A DNA stretch of 64,000 nucleotides, taken from assembly GCA_937883755.1 (NCBI GenBank), contig CAKZYA010000050.1:1-64000 (forward strand). Reading direction: 5' to 3'. Below the pieces are notes generated by a model. That model ran no database searches, had not been told where the DNA came from, and saw nothing but the letters and a program-made list of their open reading frames with translations. The translations under genes and the position numbers were made by a program. This DNA comes from an uncultured Flammeovirgaceae bacterium. Its GTDB lineage: Bacteria; Bacteroidota; Bacteroidia; Cytophagales; Cyclobacteriaceae. Shown one piece after another: positions 18,801 through 27,033 of this stretch. Within the stretch, counting starts at the first letter, position 1. The number at the start of each line of letters is the position of its first letter.

Positions 18801-20663
18801 TCAATTTTGTAAAATTACCTGAATGGGCAATACTGTTGAAGACCGTTGGTGAATAAATTGTTGTAAATCCCGTTCGGTGCTATCTAGCTCAGCTTCCGAC
18901 ATTTTAGCCTTGCTCTTGAGCCGGATGGTAATGTCCAGGGTGCGTTCCAAGGCTTGATTAGACCGTGATAGCACTCGTACTCCCTTAGTAAACCTAACCG
19001 AGTCAATCAAGTCACCCAAGCGGGCGTAGCAAGCGGCTCGCATGTCTTCTTCGGTAACCAAACGATCACGCGAAAGCAGAGCACTACGGAACGAATGTAT
19101 TTTCTCGGTATCCGTTGGTTTATCCCGTCCTCCGTAGGATGGAGTTACTAATATCAAGTCATTGGCCTGATAATCAGTATTTTGATAGGGCTGTAGCTTA
19201 GTGCCGGAGGCAATTCGGTTGGCGGTAGTCCCTAGAGTCGTCCAGAACTCTACCCAAACGTTTTCATCCCGCTCGGCATTCAGGGCTAAGTAATGGTGAA
19301 TATCCGAGTTTTTAGTGCTGGCTGCCACCTGCCGCTCTAGCCTTGCAATCAATTGCTTAATCGCCTTTACATCCTGAATAACTCGACTACCGCCCAATGC
19401 TTCAAAAGCAGCATTTTCGTCTCGAATCAGATCCAACAAATGATTAGAAAACTCGATGGCATTGCGTTGATCAAAGCGACTCACTCCTTCTTCCCGCACT
19501 GCGTAGGTATTAGGCTCTAACGATTTAAAGCGTTGAAACGGAACATTTCGGTATACGGCTCCTTGATCGGTAGTTACTTTACGCATCGCTAAAAAATAGT
19601 CACCCGTAGCTAGCGGTATAATATTCAGTAGCTTACCAATTCTATAGGGTCGATTGCTGCGGATTAATCGTCGGTTGATTATCGGAAAACAGTTGATAGC
19701 GCAAATGGTATTAGTAAGCACATCAGTCGGCATTAGCTGCGGAAAGCGAACCTCAATCCAGGTTAGATTTTTGGGTAGTTCGGCTAACCCTTCAGTATCA
19801 AATACGGATGAAAAAATAGCGGGCAGCTTCTTGGTGGAAAGACTAATGAGATTCTCTACCGTTATGAATGATGCTTGGTAAGATTGCTGAGCCTGTTTTT
19901 CCAGTACCTCGCTCACATTTGGCAGTTGATCCTGCCACTCGGTGGGCTCGATAGCACGAGTAGTTTCTACCGGAGCGTACCCAGAGCGGATGCGGATCGG
20001 CTGTTCGTTGACCAACCATTGGGTAGATGGCAACAAGCTACGGTAGTAGGTGGCATCGGGTTGGTTCTTCCAATCGAAGTAAAAAGAAATCTCGGTATCA
20101 CTACTAAGTCGGGTAGGAAGTTCTACTCCTAACCATAGCGATTGGGTGGGTAGCGGCGATGCCCCGCTGGTAGCACTGAGCGCTACCTCGCGAGTCAGTA
20201 CTCCGGCAGTCTGAACCAATTTTTTCCCGTAAGCCAGATAACGTACATCACCATCAACCAAAGTAGTATTTAGAGCAGGGGAGAAATAAACATCTTTCTT
20301 ATCTGGCTTGGCTAAGTTATCGGGGTTTACCACTTCTTGCGAGGTAATAAACTGCTCTTCAGTAGTGATAATCTGCGATGGTTCTACCGGGCGTACGTGT
20401 ACGACAGCATGGGCCGGATTCGGAATAGTGAGGGCTTTGGGTAGCAACAAGCTGGCTAGTTGCTTAAGCACTCGAGTTTTAGACTGATGCAGCTCACGAG
20501 CGGTTTTTTCAAACTGTACAGCACAAGCTCCGAAGAGCAGGTCTACCAGTGGGTCGAGGTTTTCTAATTCGGCTTCATCATAATCCCAGAGTTCGGCAGC
20601 GGTTTTGATCAGTCGTTGCTTTACTTTATCGCGTTGAAATTGGTTCTCCCGGTAGAGTTGCAT
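18801..20663 (-). CDS. tssF: T6SS baseplate protein TssF
   Basis: Wedge protein of 620 residues. The N-terminus (about 20-70: AAELWDYDEAELENLDPLVDLLFGACAVQ in part) has the usual acidic TssF start, and a PNPAHAVVHVRP segment (about 87-98) matches the family pattern AHAV. The C-terminal region (about 530-620) has the phage gp6/baseplate-like fold signature RDRLVTEEDMRAACYARLGD. In the machine TssF2-TssG forms the baseplate wedge. It starts 17 bases downstream of the tssE stop. Confidence 0.85.
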   Translation of the reverse strand: MQLYRENQFQRDKVKQRLIKTAAELWDYDEAELENLDPLVDLLFGACAVQFEKTARELHQSKTRVLKQLASLLLPKALTIPNPAHAVVHVRPVEPSQIITTEEQFITSQEVVNPDNLAKPDKKDVYFSPALNTTLVDGDVRYLAYGKKLVQTAGVLTREVALSATSGASPLPTQSLWLGVELPTRLSSDTEISFYFDWKNQPDATYYRSLLPSTQWLVNEQPIRIRSGYAPVETTRAIEPTEWQDQLPNVSEVLEKQAQQSYQASFITVENLISLSTKKLPAIFSSVFDTEGLAELPKNLTWIEVRFPQLMPTDVLTNTICAINCFPIINRRLIRSNRPYRIGKLLNIIPLATGDYFLAMRKVTTDQGAVYRNVPFQRFKSLEPNTYAVREEGVSRFDQRNAIEFSNHLLDLIRDENAAFEALGGSRVIQDVKAIKQLIARLERQVAASTKNSDIHHYLALNAERDENVWVEFWTTLGTTANRIASGTKLQPYQNTDYQANDLILVTPSYGGRDKPTDTEKIHSFRSALLSRDRLVTEEDMRAACYARLGDLIDSVRFTKGVRVLSRSNQALERTLDITIRLKSKAKMSEAELDSTERDLQQFIHQRSSTVLPIQVILQN

Positions 20664-20680
20664 AAGTGAATTTCACAAGG

Positions 20681-21118
20681 TCAGGCCAAAGATAATGGAC
20701 TGAAAAACATATATTCGGTATGGCTGAGCAATTGGTTGGTTTTTTTTACAATTCCCTGGGTTTGAATGGTGATTCGCTTTCGGTGACGGATTACCTGCTG
20801 GGTTTTAGGATCAAGGGTTTCAGGTTCATCTACCTTGATAGACACCTGAATCCTGGATAACCGCCGTTCGTAGGCGTTCAGTGATTGTAACACTAGATCT
20901 TCCAATTCATCTTTCCATTTAGATACACTCTGGATATTATCAAAATCCTTGTCCCACACGTAGCAACCGTAGTTGGTATCGAAGCGGTACTCGTGGTAGT
21001 GGGTTTTAATGACCAGGTGGATATGCTGCCGAATGGAGTCTTCCAGGCTGCATAATACTAACCGCTTTTTTTCTAGCAGATCAGTAAAACGTAATGGTAG
21101 CTGGTAGTAGGGGCGCAT
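20681..21118 (-). CDS. tssE: T6SS baseplate protein TssE (gp25-like)
   Basis: Protein of 145 residues of the phage T4 gp25 lysozyme-like family, which starts sheath polymerisation at the baseplate. It has SIRQHIHLVIKTHYHEYRFDTNYGCYVWDKDFDNI in outline (about 28-62): the conserved family feature of a helix followed by an R-x-D-x-x-Y-G-C core. The ordinary gp25 EPR motif is not obvious, in keeping with the divergent subtype iii form. It lies three bases after vgrG. Confidence 0.8.
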   Translation of the reverse strand: MRPYYQLPLRFTDLLEKKRLVLCSLEDSIRQHIHLVIKTHYHEYRFDTNYGCYVWDKDFDNIQSVSKWKDELEDLVLQSLNAYERRLSRIQVSIKVDEPETLDPKTQQVIRHRKRITIQTQGIVKKTNQLLSHTEYMFFSPLSLA

Positions 21119-21121
21119 AGG

Positions 21122-22975
21122 TTAGTTAATTTTTACAATTCCACCCTTTAGGTTGGCTACTGCCCCTCCCTCTAAATTGAGGTTAGCACCGCCCTTCACA
21201 GTGGCACTGGCCCCACCTTCTACTTTCACTTCAGCACCGCCCGTTACCTCTACATTCATTCCCCCGCTCATACCAATATCGGTATTAGCAGAAACGGTGA
21301 TGGCGTTGGCCGTTTGTTCTAGTTCAGAGGTTACATCAGTAGCCATATTATTACCCACTGAAATAGAGAAATCTCGTCCGGCAGTCATATTAATATCTTC
21401 GCCGGCTTCCATCTTGATTGATTTTGCCGCGACAATATCAATATCACCCTGCGAGGTAATGGTGATTTTCCCATCGCCTTCCATTTCCAGGCAAATCTCG
21501 TTATGTGGATTATCATCATCTTTATGAAAGATGCGAATCTTCTCGGTATCTTCGTCATCGATCAAGTGAATCTGATTACCGCTCTGGGTCTTGATGACCT
21601 TCATTGAGTTCTTGTCGTTGGCCCAAACCGAAGGGTTTAAGTCTTTGTGGTACAGACTATTAATGACGAACGGCTTCTCCGGGTTATTATGTTCAAACCC
21701 AACTAGTACTTCCGTATCGGTTTCAGGAATAAAGTAGAAGCCATGCCCTTTTCCCCCTCCGTAGGTTTGAGCTACTCGAATCCAGGGAGTACTTTCGCTG
21801 GATTTTTTGTCTTGCCAGGGAAAAGTCACCTTCACTCTTCCTAATTTATCGGGATCAGCATTATCAATTACCGTAGCCGACTGAGATTCACAAACAGGTG
21901 GGTTGACTGCAATGGGAGGGGGAGATTCTAATTCGGCTGGAATAGCGGTAAAGCTATTCTGATAGTCGAGCGAACTGCCAATGTTGTAAGAGAGGGAAGT
22001 AATGATAAACTCGCCATAATCCTGCTCGTTAGCAGTCTCACCTGTAATGTTAATAATGGTGCCTATGTTCAAAAACGGATTATCGCTGGTGCCATGCATC
22101 ATTACCAAATTAGTAGCTACGGCAGTTTTTTTAGTTTCAGACAGCTCATCCAATTCTTGCTGGTCAGCAATTAGCTGGCGGGTAGCTATCGAGGGTTCTT
22201 GACTGAACAATTGGACTGATTGGTCAAGGGAAAACTTTCCGTAATCGTCCAGGTTTCCAGTTTTGGCGCTGCTGCTTGTGCTTTCGTAGACCTCAGAGTT
22301 CAGGTAGTCATACGAAAATACTTTAAAGTTAGCGGGCATTACTTTGAAGGAAAAATCCAGATCAAATAAGTCTTTCACTAGAGGTAACTCTACTTTATCA
22401 TTGCGGGGTAATTCCCCAAAGATAAATTCAGTACCATTGTAGAAGCACCACTCCCCAAAGCGTGCCGCCATTCGCTGCAAAAAAGCATAATTTGATTCGT
22501 TGTACTGTACAATGTAGGGCAATACTTTTGCACTTTTCTTCGTCCCGATCTGAGTAGAAAGCGAGTGAGGAATGGCTTCTAGCGTACTCTCGGCGATGTC
22601 GGTCAACTTCATCTCGCTGAAAGTGCGATTCTGAGGATGTCCTTCCAACAAAATAGTTGGGCTGTACCCTTGCAATAATACCGTGCGGGTACCATTGCTA
22701 AGGCGATTTAACCGTACTTCAGTAATGATTCCGATAAACTCATTTTCAGACTGACTACCTCTAAATAGGTCAGGAGCAAATTGAATATTACATTCCTGAC
22801 CAATATATTTTTTAGATTGCTCCAAGATAGCTCGTCCCGTATCCTGAAATGCATCGGCTGCCAAAGAAATTTCAAAGGTATGGTGCTGATGCATATCCTG
22901 AGAAATATGGACACCTGATAGTGGGGCTACGGGTTCGCCGCTGATTGTTACTTGTATTTTTACTTGCTGTGCCAA
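21122..22975 (-). CDS. vgrG: T6SS spike protein VgrG (TssI)
   Basis: Spike trimer subunit of 617 residues. The order is a gp27-like hub (about 30-350, including the FLQRMAARFGEWCFYNGTEF segment in part), a gp5-like OB fold (about 375-450, DKLGRVKVTFPWQ and TPWIRVAQ, both family hallmarks), and a C-terminal triple beta-helix with Gly repeats. The last 60 residues are a short-period VxGGA repeat (GGAEVKVEGGASATVKGG). No extra toxin domain is fused. Three small genes lie just upstream and may be its cargo. Confidence 0.93.
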   Translation of the reverse strand: MAQQVKIQVTISGEPVAPLSGVHISQDMHQHHTFEISLAADAFQDTGRAILEQSKKYIGQECNIQFAPDLFRGSQSENEFIGIITEVRLNRLSNGTRTVLLQGYSPTILLEGHPQNRTFSEMKLTDIAESTLEAIPHSLSTQIGTKKSAKVLPYIVQYNESNYAFLQRMAARFGEWCFYNGTEFIFGELPRNDKVELPLVKDLFDLDFSFKVMPANFKVFSYDYLNSEVYESTSSSAKTGNLDDYGKFSLDQSVQLFSQEPSIATRQLIADQQELDELSETKKTAVATNLVMMHGTSDNPFLNIGTIINITGETANEQDYGEFIITSLSYNIGSSLDYQNSFTAIPAELESPPPIAVNPPVCESQSATVIDNADPDKLGRVKVTFPWQDKKSSESTPWIRVAQTYGGGKGHGFYFIPETDTEVLVGFEHNNPEKPFVINSLYHKDLNPSVWANDKNSMKVIKTQSGNQIHLIDDEDTEKIRIFHKDDDNPHNEICLEMEGDGKITITSQGDIDIVAAKSIKMEAGEDINMTAGRDFSISVGNNMATDVTSELEQTANAITVSANTDIGMSGGMNVEVTGGAEVKVEGGASATVKGGANLNLEGGAVANLKGGIVKIN

Positions 22976-23037
22976 AATATCAATTTTTAAACTCGATACT
23001 TATATTTCTTCTCAGAGCTTACCTAATAGGTAGATAT

Positions 23038-23580
23038 TTATTGTTTGCTAAAGATAAGTGTTAATCCAATAGTAACGGGTTCAGTAGCTGATAGCCCGAT
23101 ATCAGAGAGGTCTACTGTTTCTTCATCTTCAACTAATAATCTGAGTTCCGAATCATTTAGGCTACTGATAATAAAATCTAGTGTAGATATTCCTTCGGTA
23201 ATAATCAATTGATTATTACCGCGAATTTCCCATGTGGCAGTTCCTGTGCCATCTGGCCCTCTCGATATAAAATTTCCACCCTCCTGAAACTCAAATACAG
23301 TACCATCACCAAAATTTTCCAGGCTTTGCTCAAATGCTGCCACTGCCTGATCAATCTGAGTATCGGTAGGTGTAAGGTTGGCTTGATTAAAAATCTGCAC
23401 AAAATAATCGCGAGGACTTAGGTTATTGAAGGTATATTCGCCACTATTAAGGCGCCAGCTACCTATAATACCAGTTTCTGGGTTGACAGCTTCTTCATCA
23501 TTCTGGCAGGAAACCAGCGTGCTGAGTGAAAGAAGTAAAAGAGCATAAGTAGAATTCTTGATTAAATTCATAATTCTCAT
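23038..23580 (-). CDS. Lipocalin-like lipoprotein next to vgrG, candidate immunity protein
   Basis: Lipoprotein of 180 residues: a signal peptide ending LLSLSTLVSC places the lipidated Cys near residue 25. The mature part has a GSWRLNSGEYTF start (about 40-51) and alternating beta-strands typical of small lipocalin-like Bacteroidota lipoproteins. It lies between the 197-aa unknown and vgrG in the T6SS operon. Lipoproteins in this position are often periplasmic immunity proteins; that role is inference from context. A second start at Met4 is equally possible. Confidence 0.6.
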   Translation of the reverse strand: MRIMNLIKNSTYALLLLSLSTLVSCQNDEEAVNPETGIIGSWRLNSGEYTFNNLSPRDYFVQIFNQANLTPTDTQIDQAVAAFEQSLENFGDGTVFEFQEGGNFISRGPDGTGTATWEIRGNNQLIITEGISTLDFIISSLNDSELRLLVEDEETVDLSDIGLSATEPVTIGLTLIFSKQ

Positions 23581-23657
23581 TAATTAGAGGGTTGACGATG
23601 CCCAAAGATAAAACAAATTGCCTTCTGCAATTTAAAACCAGGAAGGATTGCACACCT

Positions 23658-24251
23658 TCAACTCATTTCAATGGTTCGTCGCATTTCGTGCAGTAGCCAG
23701 CCCTTTTCAGGCTTCTGTCGTCGGAACGGGTCTACTAGAAAATACGATGAAATATGCGTAGCCACCCAGCGATCATCCTGGATATAATTATCTTCAAAGG
23801 TTCGGCCTATTTCCTCTACATGCCATATCTCATCGCCTTCTCGAGCGAGAACGCTTGTGCTGCGCCGAGCACGATCGAAGGCAGTGGAAGCAGCCCCAAA
23901 AATAACGCCACCTACGGTTCCTGCGGTGCCGAGAGGAATAAAGACTAGTCCTAGTGTAAATACCAGCGCTGGATAGCTATTACCCCCTTTTAAGCTATGA
24001 TTAAGCCGTGCCATAAACCTTCGGTTAGATGATTCAAAAGTCATCACCTTTTGCACACTTCTCAGTCCCTGCAATACACTAGACGCTCCGTTACGGGGTA
24101 CTTGGATGATTCCTCGCCCACTACGAAACTGCGGACTAATCAGGCGAGTTTGCCCACCTGAATGGGCGGCAAAGCCGTGAATTAGCGAGCTTGCCACCCG
24201 CTGACCGGAGTGCCGCCGCAAACGGGGTAGTTGGAGGACGTTAAAGCTCAT
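23658..24251 (-). CDS. Unknown T6SS-operon protein with a hydrophobic hairpin, candidate effector
   Basis: Not recognised. 197 residues: a basic, Arg-rich N-terminal part (1-85), one Gly/Ala-rich hydrophobic stretch (about 92-125, YPALVFTLGLVFIPLGTAG then GGVIFGAAS) that could form a membrane-inserting hairpin, and a polar C-terminus with many aromatic and charged residues. There is no signal peptide. The gene sits between hcp/the 80-aa gene (one base gap) and the lipoprotein gene, in the effector position. A membrane-active toxin is one explanation; a structural accessory protein is another. Confidence 0.6.
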   Translation of the reverse strand: MSFNVLQLPRLRRHSGQRVASSLIHGFAAHSGGQTRLISPQFRSGRGIIQVPRNGASSVLQGLRSVQKVMTFESSNRRFMARLNHSLKGGNSYPALVFTLGLVFIPLGTAGTVGGVIFGAASTAFDRARRSTSVLAREGDEIWHVEEIGRTFEDNYIQDDRWVATHISSYFLVDPFRRQKPEKGWLLHEMRRTIEMS

Positions 24252-24252
24252 T

Positions 24253-24495
24253 CTATTTTTTCGGCCTCTTAGTTTGCTGGTTTGGCTCTATCTCGACTAC
24301 ATCTTGAACACGAATTTCAATGCCGTCAAGTCCACCATCATCTTTAACAATAATTCCTGTAATTTCCCAAAACTTCATTGCTCCTCGAGAGCCTTGCCAT
24401 CTAGCAAAATTGAGAAGGGCATTCAAGGTTCTAAATGCATTAACGGTTGTATTTTTTCTGGGGGGCGTATCATCAAATCGATAAGCTTTAGCCAT
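24253..24495 (-). CDS. Small unknown T6SS-operon protein
   Basis: Not recognised. 80 residues, basic at both ends, with a helical middle (NAFRTLNALLNFARWQGSRG) and a beta-rich end (EITGIIVKDDGG then EIRVQDVVEIE). No signal peptide or TM segment. It lies between hcp and the 197-aa gene and ends one base before the latter starts, so the two are probably co-translated. It could be a cargo adaptor or chaperone for the next gene; the sequence alone does not show it. Confidence 0.55.
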   Translation of the reverse strand: MAKAYRFDDTPPRKNTTVNAFRTLNALLNFARWQGSRGAMKFWEITGIIVKDDGGLDGIEIRVQDVVEIEPNQQTKRPKK

Positions 24496-24567
24496 AATAT
24501 TCGGATTATGAGCTACTTAATCAGTACCACTACTACACGCTTAAAGCGCGTAGTAGTAAGATGTAAT

Positions 24568-24978
24568 TTACATCGGCCACTCATTTTCGTAAACGGCCGG
24601 ACCACCATCACCTTCAATGGTGATTTCGCGGCAGGAGATGACAAAGGTTTCCATCATGTTTTCGCCACCTTGCCAACTAAAGTTTTCTCCGTACTCTACA
24701 ATGTAGGCATCCTTGAATTTTATCGTTTTTATTGGCTTCTCATCATCAGTATCGTCCATAATTTCAATCTGCCCTTCTTTGGTCTTTCCCTGTGCTAGGG
24801 TCATCCAAGTGGGCAAGAAAGCGCTTTTGGTCGATTCAATAGTCATCTGAAGGGTTCCGCCCCGAACGATCCCGGAGGGACGACCAGAAGCATCAATATC
24901 ACGGTTGAAGCTATAAGAAAAGTCAATAACGCGAACATCGCTAAGTTTGTCTAAATCAAGTCTTGCACGTACTGCCAT
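24568..24978 (-). CDS. tssD: T6SS tube protein TssD (Hcp-like)
   Basis: Inner-tube protein of 136 residues of the Bacteroidota Hcp/TssD type. It begins MAVRARLDLDKL and has RVIDFSYSFNRDIDASGRPSG, with the strand-turn pattern of Hcp hexamer subunits, followed by a mid-section extended loop and a C-terminal strand FVISCREITIEG. It follows tssC with a 126-base gap that contains a stem-loop, so tube subunit dosage may be set separately from the sheath. Confidence 0.88.
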   Translation of the reverse strand: MAVRARLDLDKLSDVRVIDFSYSFNRDIDASGRPSGIVRGGTLQMTIESTKSAFLPTWMTLAQGKTKEGQIEIMDDTDDEKPIKTIKFKDAYIVEYGENFSWQGGENMMETFVISCREITIEGDGGPAVYENEWPM

Positions 24979-25032
24979 GATTGTTTAAAATTTAAAGGGT
25001 TAAAATGATTTGGTTTGGTTAATTGAATGAAT

Positions 25033-25103
25033 AATGATTGATGAGTAATGATGAATGGTTGATAATTAGGTTATTAGTCATCATTCATTAATTATCAATC
25101 ATT
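25033..25103 (-). repeat. Intergenic stem-loop just after tssC
   Basis: Inverted repeat: AATGATTGAT (25033-25042) pairs perfectly with ATCAATCATT (25094-25103), followed after a three-base mismatch by TAATGA pairing with TCATTA. The second arm ends one base before the tssC stop codon. This places a stem-loop right behind tssC in the mRNA, the same relation as the one behind tssN. Possible roles: protecting tssBC mRNA or a dispersed repeat. Function is inferred. Confidence 0.5.
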
Positions 25104-25104
25104 T

Positions 25105-26472
25105 CTACTGCTCAGCATATTCTGACTGCCACTCTTCGGCGGTGTCACCTTTCGTACCACCAAGCTTCAATAAGAAGTTTTTGGCGGGGAAGAAGGGAGT
25201 GATATGCAGGTCAATGTTAATTCGTTTGGTTTCGGGGTCTTGCTCTAGCTTCATCAGCTTGTAGTCCTGAATGATCTTATCGCTACCCATAATACTCTTG
25301 AGATACTTAGAGATTTCACGGCTGAGGTCTTTCTGTACTTTAGGCGTCCAGTTGACAAAGGCTTGACGGTTCAGGAAATCAATAATTACTTTACCTACGT
25401 AGTCAAATACGCGTACTACTGAGTAGGTTTGTAGACCGATGTCGTTGCCGTTGTAGAGTGTCTTAGCCGAGAATGCCATCACCTTTTCCCACTCTTTCAC
25501 CATGGGTACTAAACCACGTTTTTCCAATTCAGAGATTTCACTTTTCTTCAGTGGAAAGGCGACGCCATCTACTTCGTTCAAGCCTCCGTGCATTTTTCCG
25601 GCGGTGGGTTGGGCAATCAGGGTGCTATAGATTTTTCCGGCTAAGGCCGTTGACGGCGGAATGTACATCGGCTCGTCTTCGTCTAGGTCTTCGTATTGTT
25701 CGCGTCCTACCAGCCAATTACAAGTCATCATCACGTTAGAGCGGTGAATCTCACCTCCGGTCAGGTTTGCCATATCAAACTCTTCCATCACTGCATCTGG
25801 ATCATCCAGATGATTGAAGTCGGTCACTAACATAGTTTTGTTTTGGTAGGCGATCTTGGCCCATTTTTCTACTACCTTGTTCGAGCCTAAGTAGCCCGGA
25901 ATGACCATCAGTGAATAATTCTCTCGAAGATCCAGTCGGTCGTGCCGAGCTTTTAGCTCTTCAGTAATTTTATCGATAACCAAGGTATTATCCAGGTCTT
26001 TCAGGCGATCAATATCCGCGTTGAAGATGGTGATGTTGCGAACTTTATCGGTTTCGGCATTCTTGTAGAACATTGCCAGCGAGCGGTAGTTGCGCTCCAG
26101 TTCGGAGGTTTCGCTAAGAGCTTTTTTGAGATTGTCCTTTAGTAGCTCCTCGGCTTTCTCTACTTTTTCTTGGCATTGGTCTACCATAGCCGAAATATCA
26201 TCGCTTTCGCTGAGTAAATCGTGCCAAAGTTGTAATTGCTTCTTGAGCTTTTGCCGCTCATCTTTTTTAGCACCTTCGGTGAGAAAGATATTTCGTCGGG
26301 CTTTGCCCTCGGGGTTCATTACTTTGGCTCCGTCTACTGAGGATTCAATTAGCTCAAACCCTCCGTACTCGATGAGTTCGTCAGAGCTTTCTTCTAAGGC
26401 TTTTTTAGGATTATCTAATGCTGTAGCTTCTTTGGTAGCGGCCTGGGCGGCTTGTGCTTTTTCTTCTGCCAT
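25105..26472 (-). CDS. tssC: T6SS contractile sheath large subunit TssC
   Basis: Sheath protein of 455 residues. After an Ala/Glu-rich N-terminus come coiled, charged helices (60-150) and then the conserved TssC core: LVIDKITEELKARHD (about 175), MVIPGYLGSN (about 205) and NGNDIGLQTYSVVRVFDYVGKVIIDF in outline near 340-365, with a C-terminal beta handshake domain ending PFFPAKNFLLKLGGTKG. It pairs with TssB to form the sheath. It starts 42 bases after tssB. Confidence 0.9.
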   Translation of the reverse strand: MAEEKAQAAQAATKEATALDNPKKALEESSDELIEYGGFELIESSVDGAKVMNPEGKARRNIFLTEGAKKDERQKLKKQLQLWHDLLSESDDISAMVDQCQEKVEKAEELLKDNLKKALSETSELERNYRSLAMFYKNAETDKVRNITIFNADIDRLKDLDNTLVIDKITEELKARHDRLDLRENYSLMVIPGYLGSNKVVEKWAKIAYQNKTMLVTDFNHLDDPDAVMEEFDMANLTGGEIHRSNVMMTCNWLVGREQYEDLDEDEPMYIPPSTALAGKIYSTLIAQPTAGKMHGGLNEVDGVAFPLKKSEISELEKRGLVPMVKEWEKVMAFSAKTLYNGNDIGLQTYSVVRVFDYVGKVIIDFLNRQAFVNWTPKVQKDLSREISKYLKSIMGSDKIIQDYKLMKLEQDPETKRINIDLHITPFFPAKNFLLKLGGTKGDTAEEWQSEYAEQ

Positions 26473-26514
26473 TGGAGTGTATCGTTAAGTAGGTTGGTAA
26501 AATGGAATGAATAC

Positions 26515-26961
26515 TTACTGGTCGGCTTGTTCAATCTCCTGAATCATCGCCTGCAATGCCTGTAAATAAGCTTGCTTAGACTCAGGGTTTTGTAGTGCCG
26601 ATTTCAGGATTTTGTTGGAGCGTAACTGCTTCATAAACTTATGATAGCCATCCTGTTGGGCATTCAAGTCTTTCAGAAAATCGCTTTGTTCTACGATGCC
26701 TTTCTTGGTGAAATCTCCTAGGTTAGAGAACTTCAGTTCTTCATCTACCGAGGTGCCATCTTCGGTTTCAAATTCTACCTTCACATTGGGTTTGAAGTGA
26801 TCAAATACTTCATTTACTGTCTTCAGCCCGGTAACCGGTTCAGGTTTGGTAGGGCGAGAGCTTAGTTTTTGTACTAGTAAAGTACGGTTAGAAGAGATTT
26901 GCGTAATCGCCTCAAAAGATTGTTGCGGTACCAGTTGACCGCCAATTTCTACTTCGTTCAT
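26515..26961 (-). CDS. tssB: T6SS contractile sheath small subunit TssB
   Basis: Sheath protein of 148 residues. The N-terminal segment (MNEVEIGGQLVP) and the central KVEFETEDGTSVDEELKFSNLGDFTKKGI region (about 61-90) match the TssB fold, in which LxxLxDFxPxxI-type residues form the sheath interface. It is directly upstream of tssC as in nearly all T6SS loci and 72 bases downstream of clpV. Confidence 0.88.
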   Translation of the reverse strand: MNEVEIGGQLVPQQSFEAITQISSNRTLLVQKLSSRPTKPEPVTGLKTVNEVFDHFKPNVKVEFETEDGTSVDEELKFSNLGDFTKKGIVEQSDFLKDLNAQQDGYHKFMKQLRSNKILKSALQNPESKQAYLQALQAMIQEIEQADQ

Positions 26962-27033
26962 AGGTAAGGTATTATAATCTTGAAATTATTAATTTATTTA
27001 TTAGTAAAAGCATGTTGTAAAATGTAACCTATC

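Noticed and set aside
24274-24798. 174-codon frame on the + strand across hcp and the 80-aa gene
   Set aside because: Antisense shadow of tssD; composition is not protein-like, and it has no ribosome site.
25473-26488. Ser-rich and Arg-rich frames antisense to tssC
   Set aside because: Low-complexity translation of the opposite strand of a clear gene.
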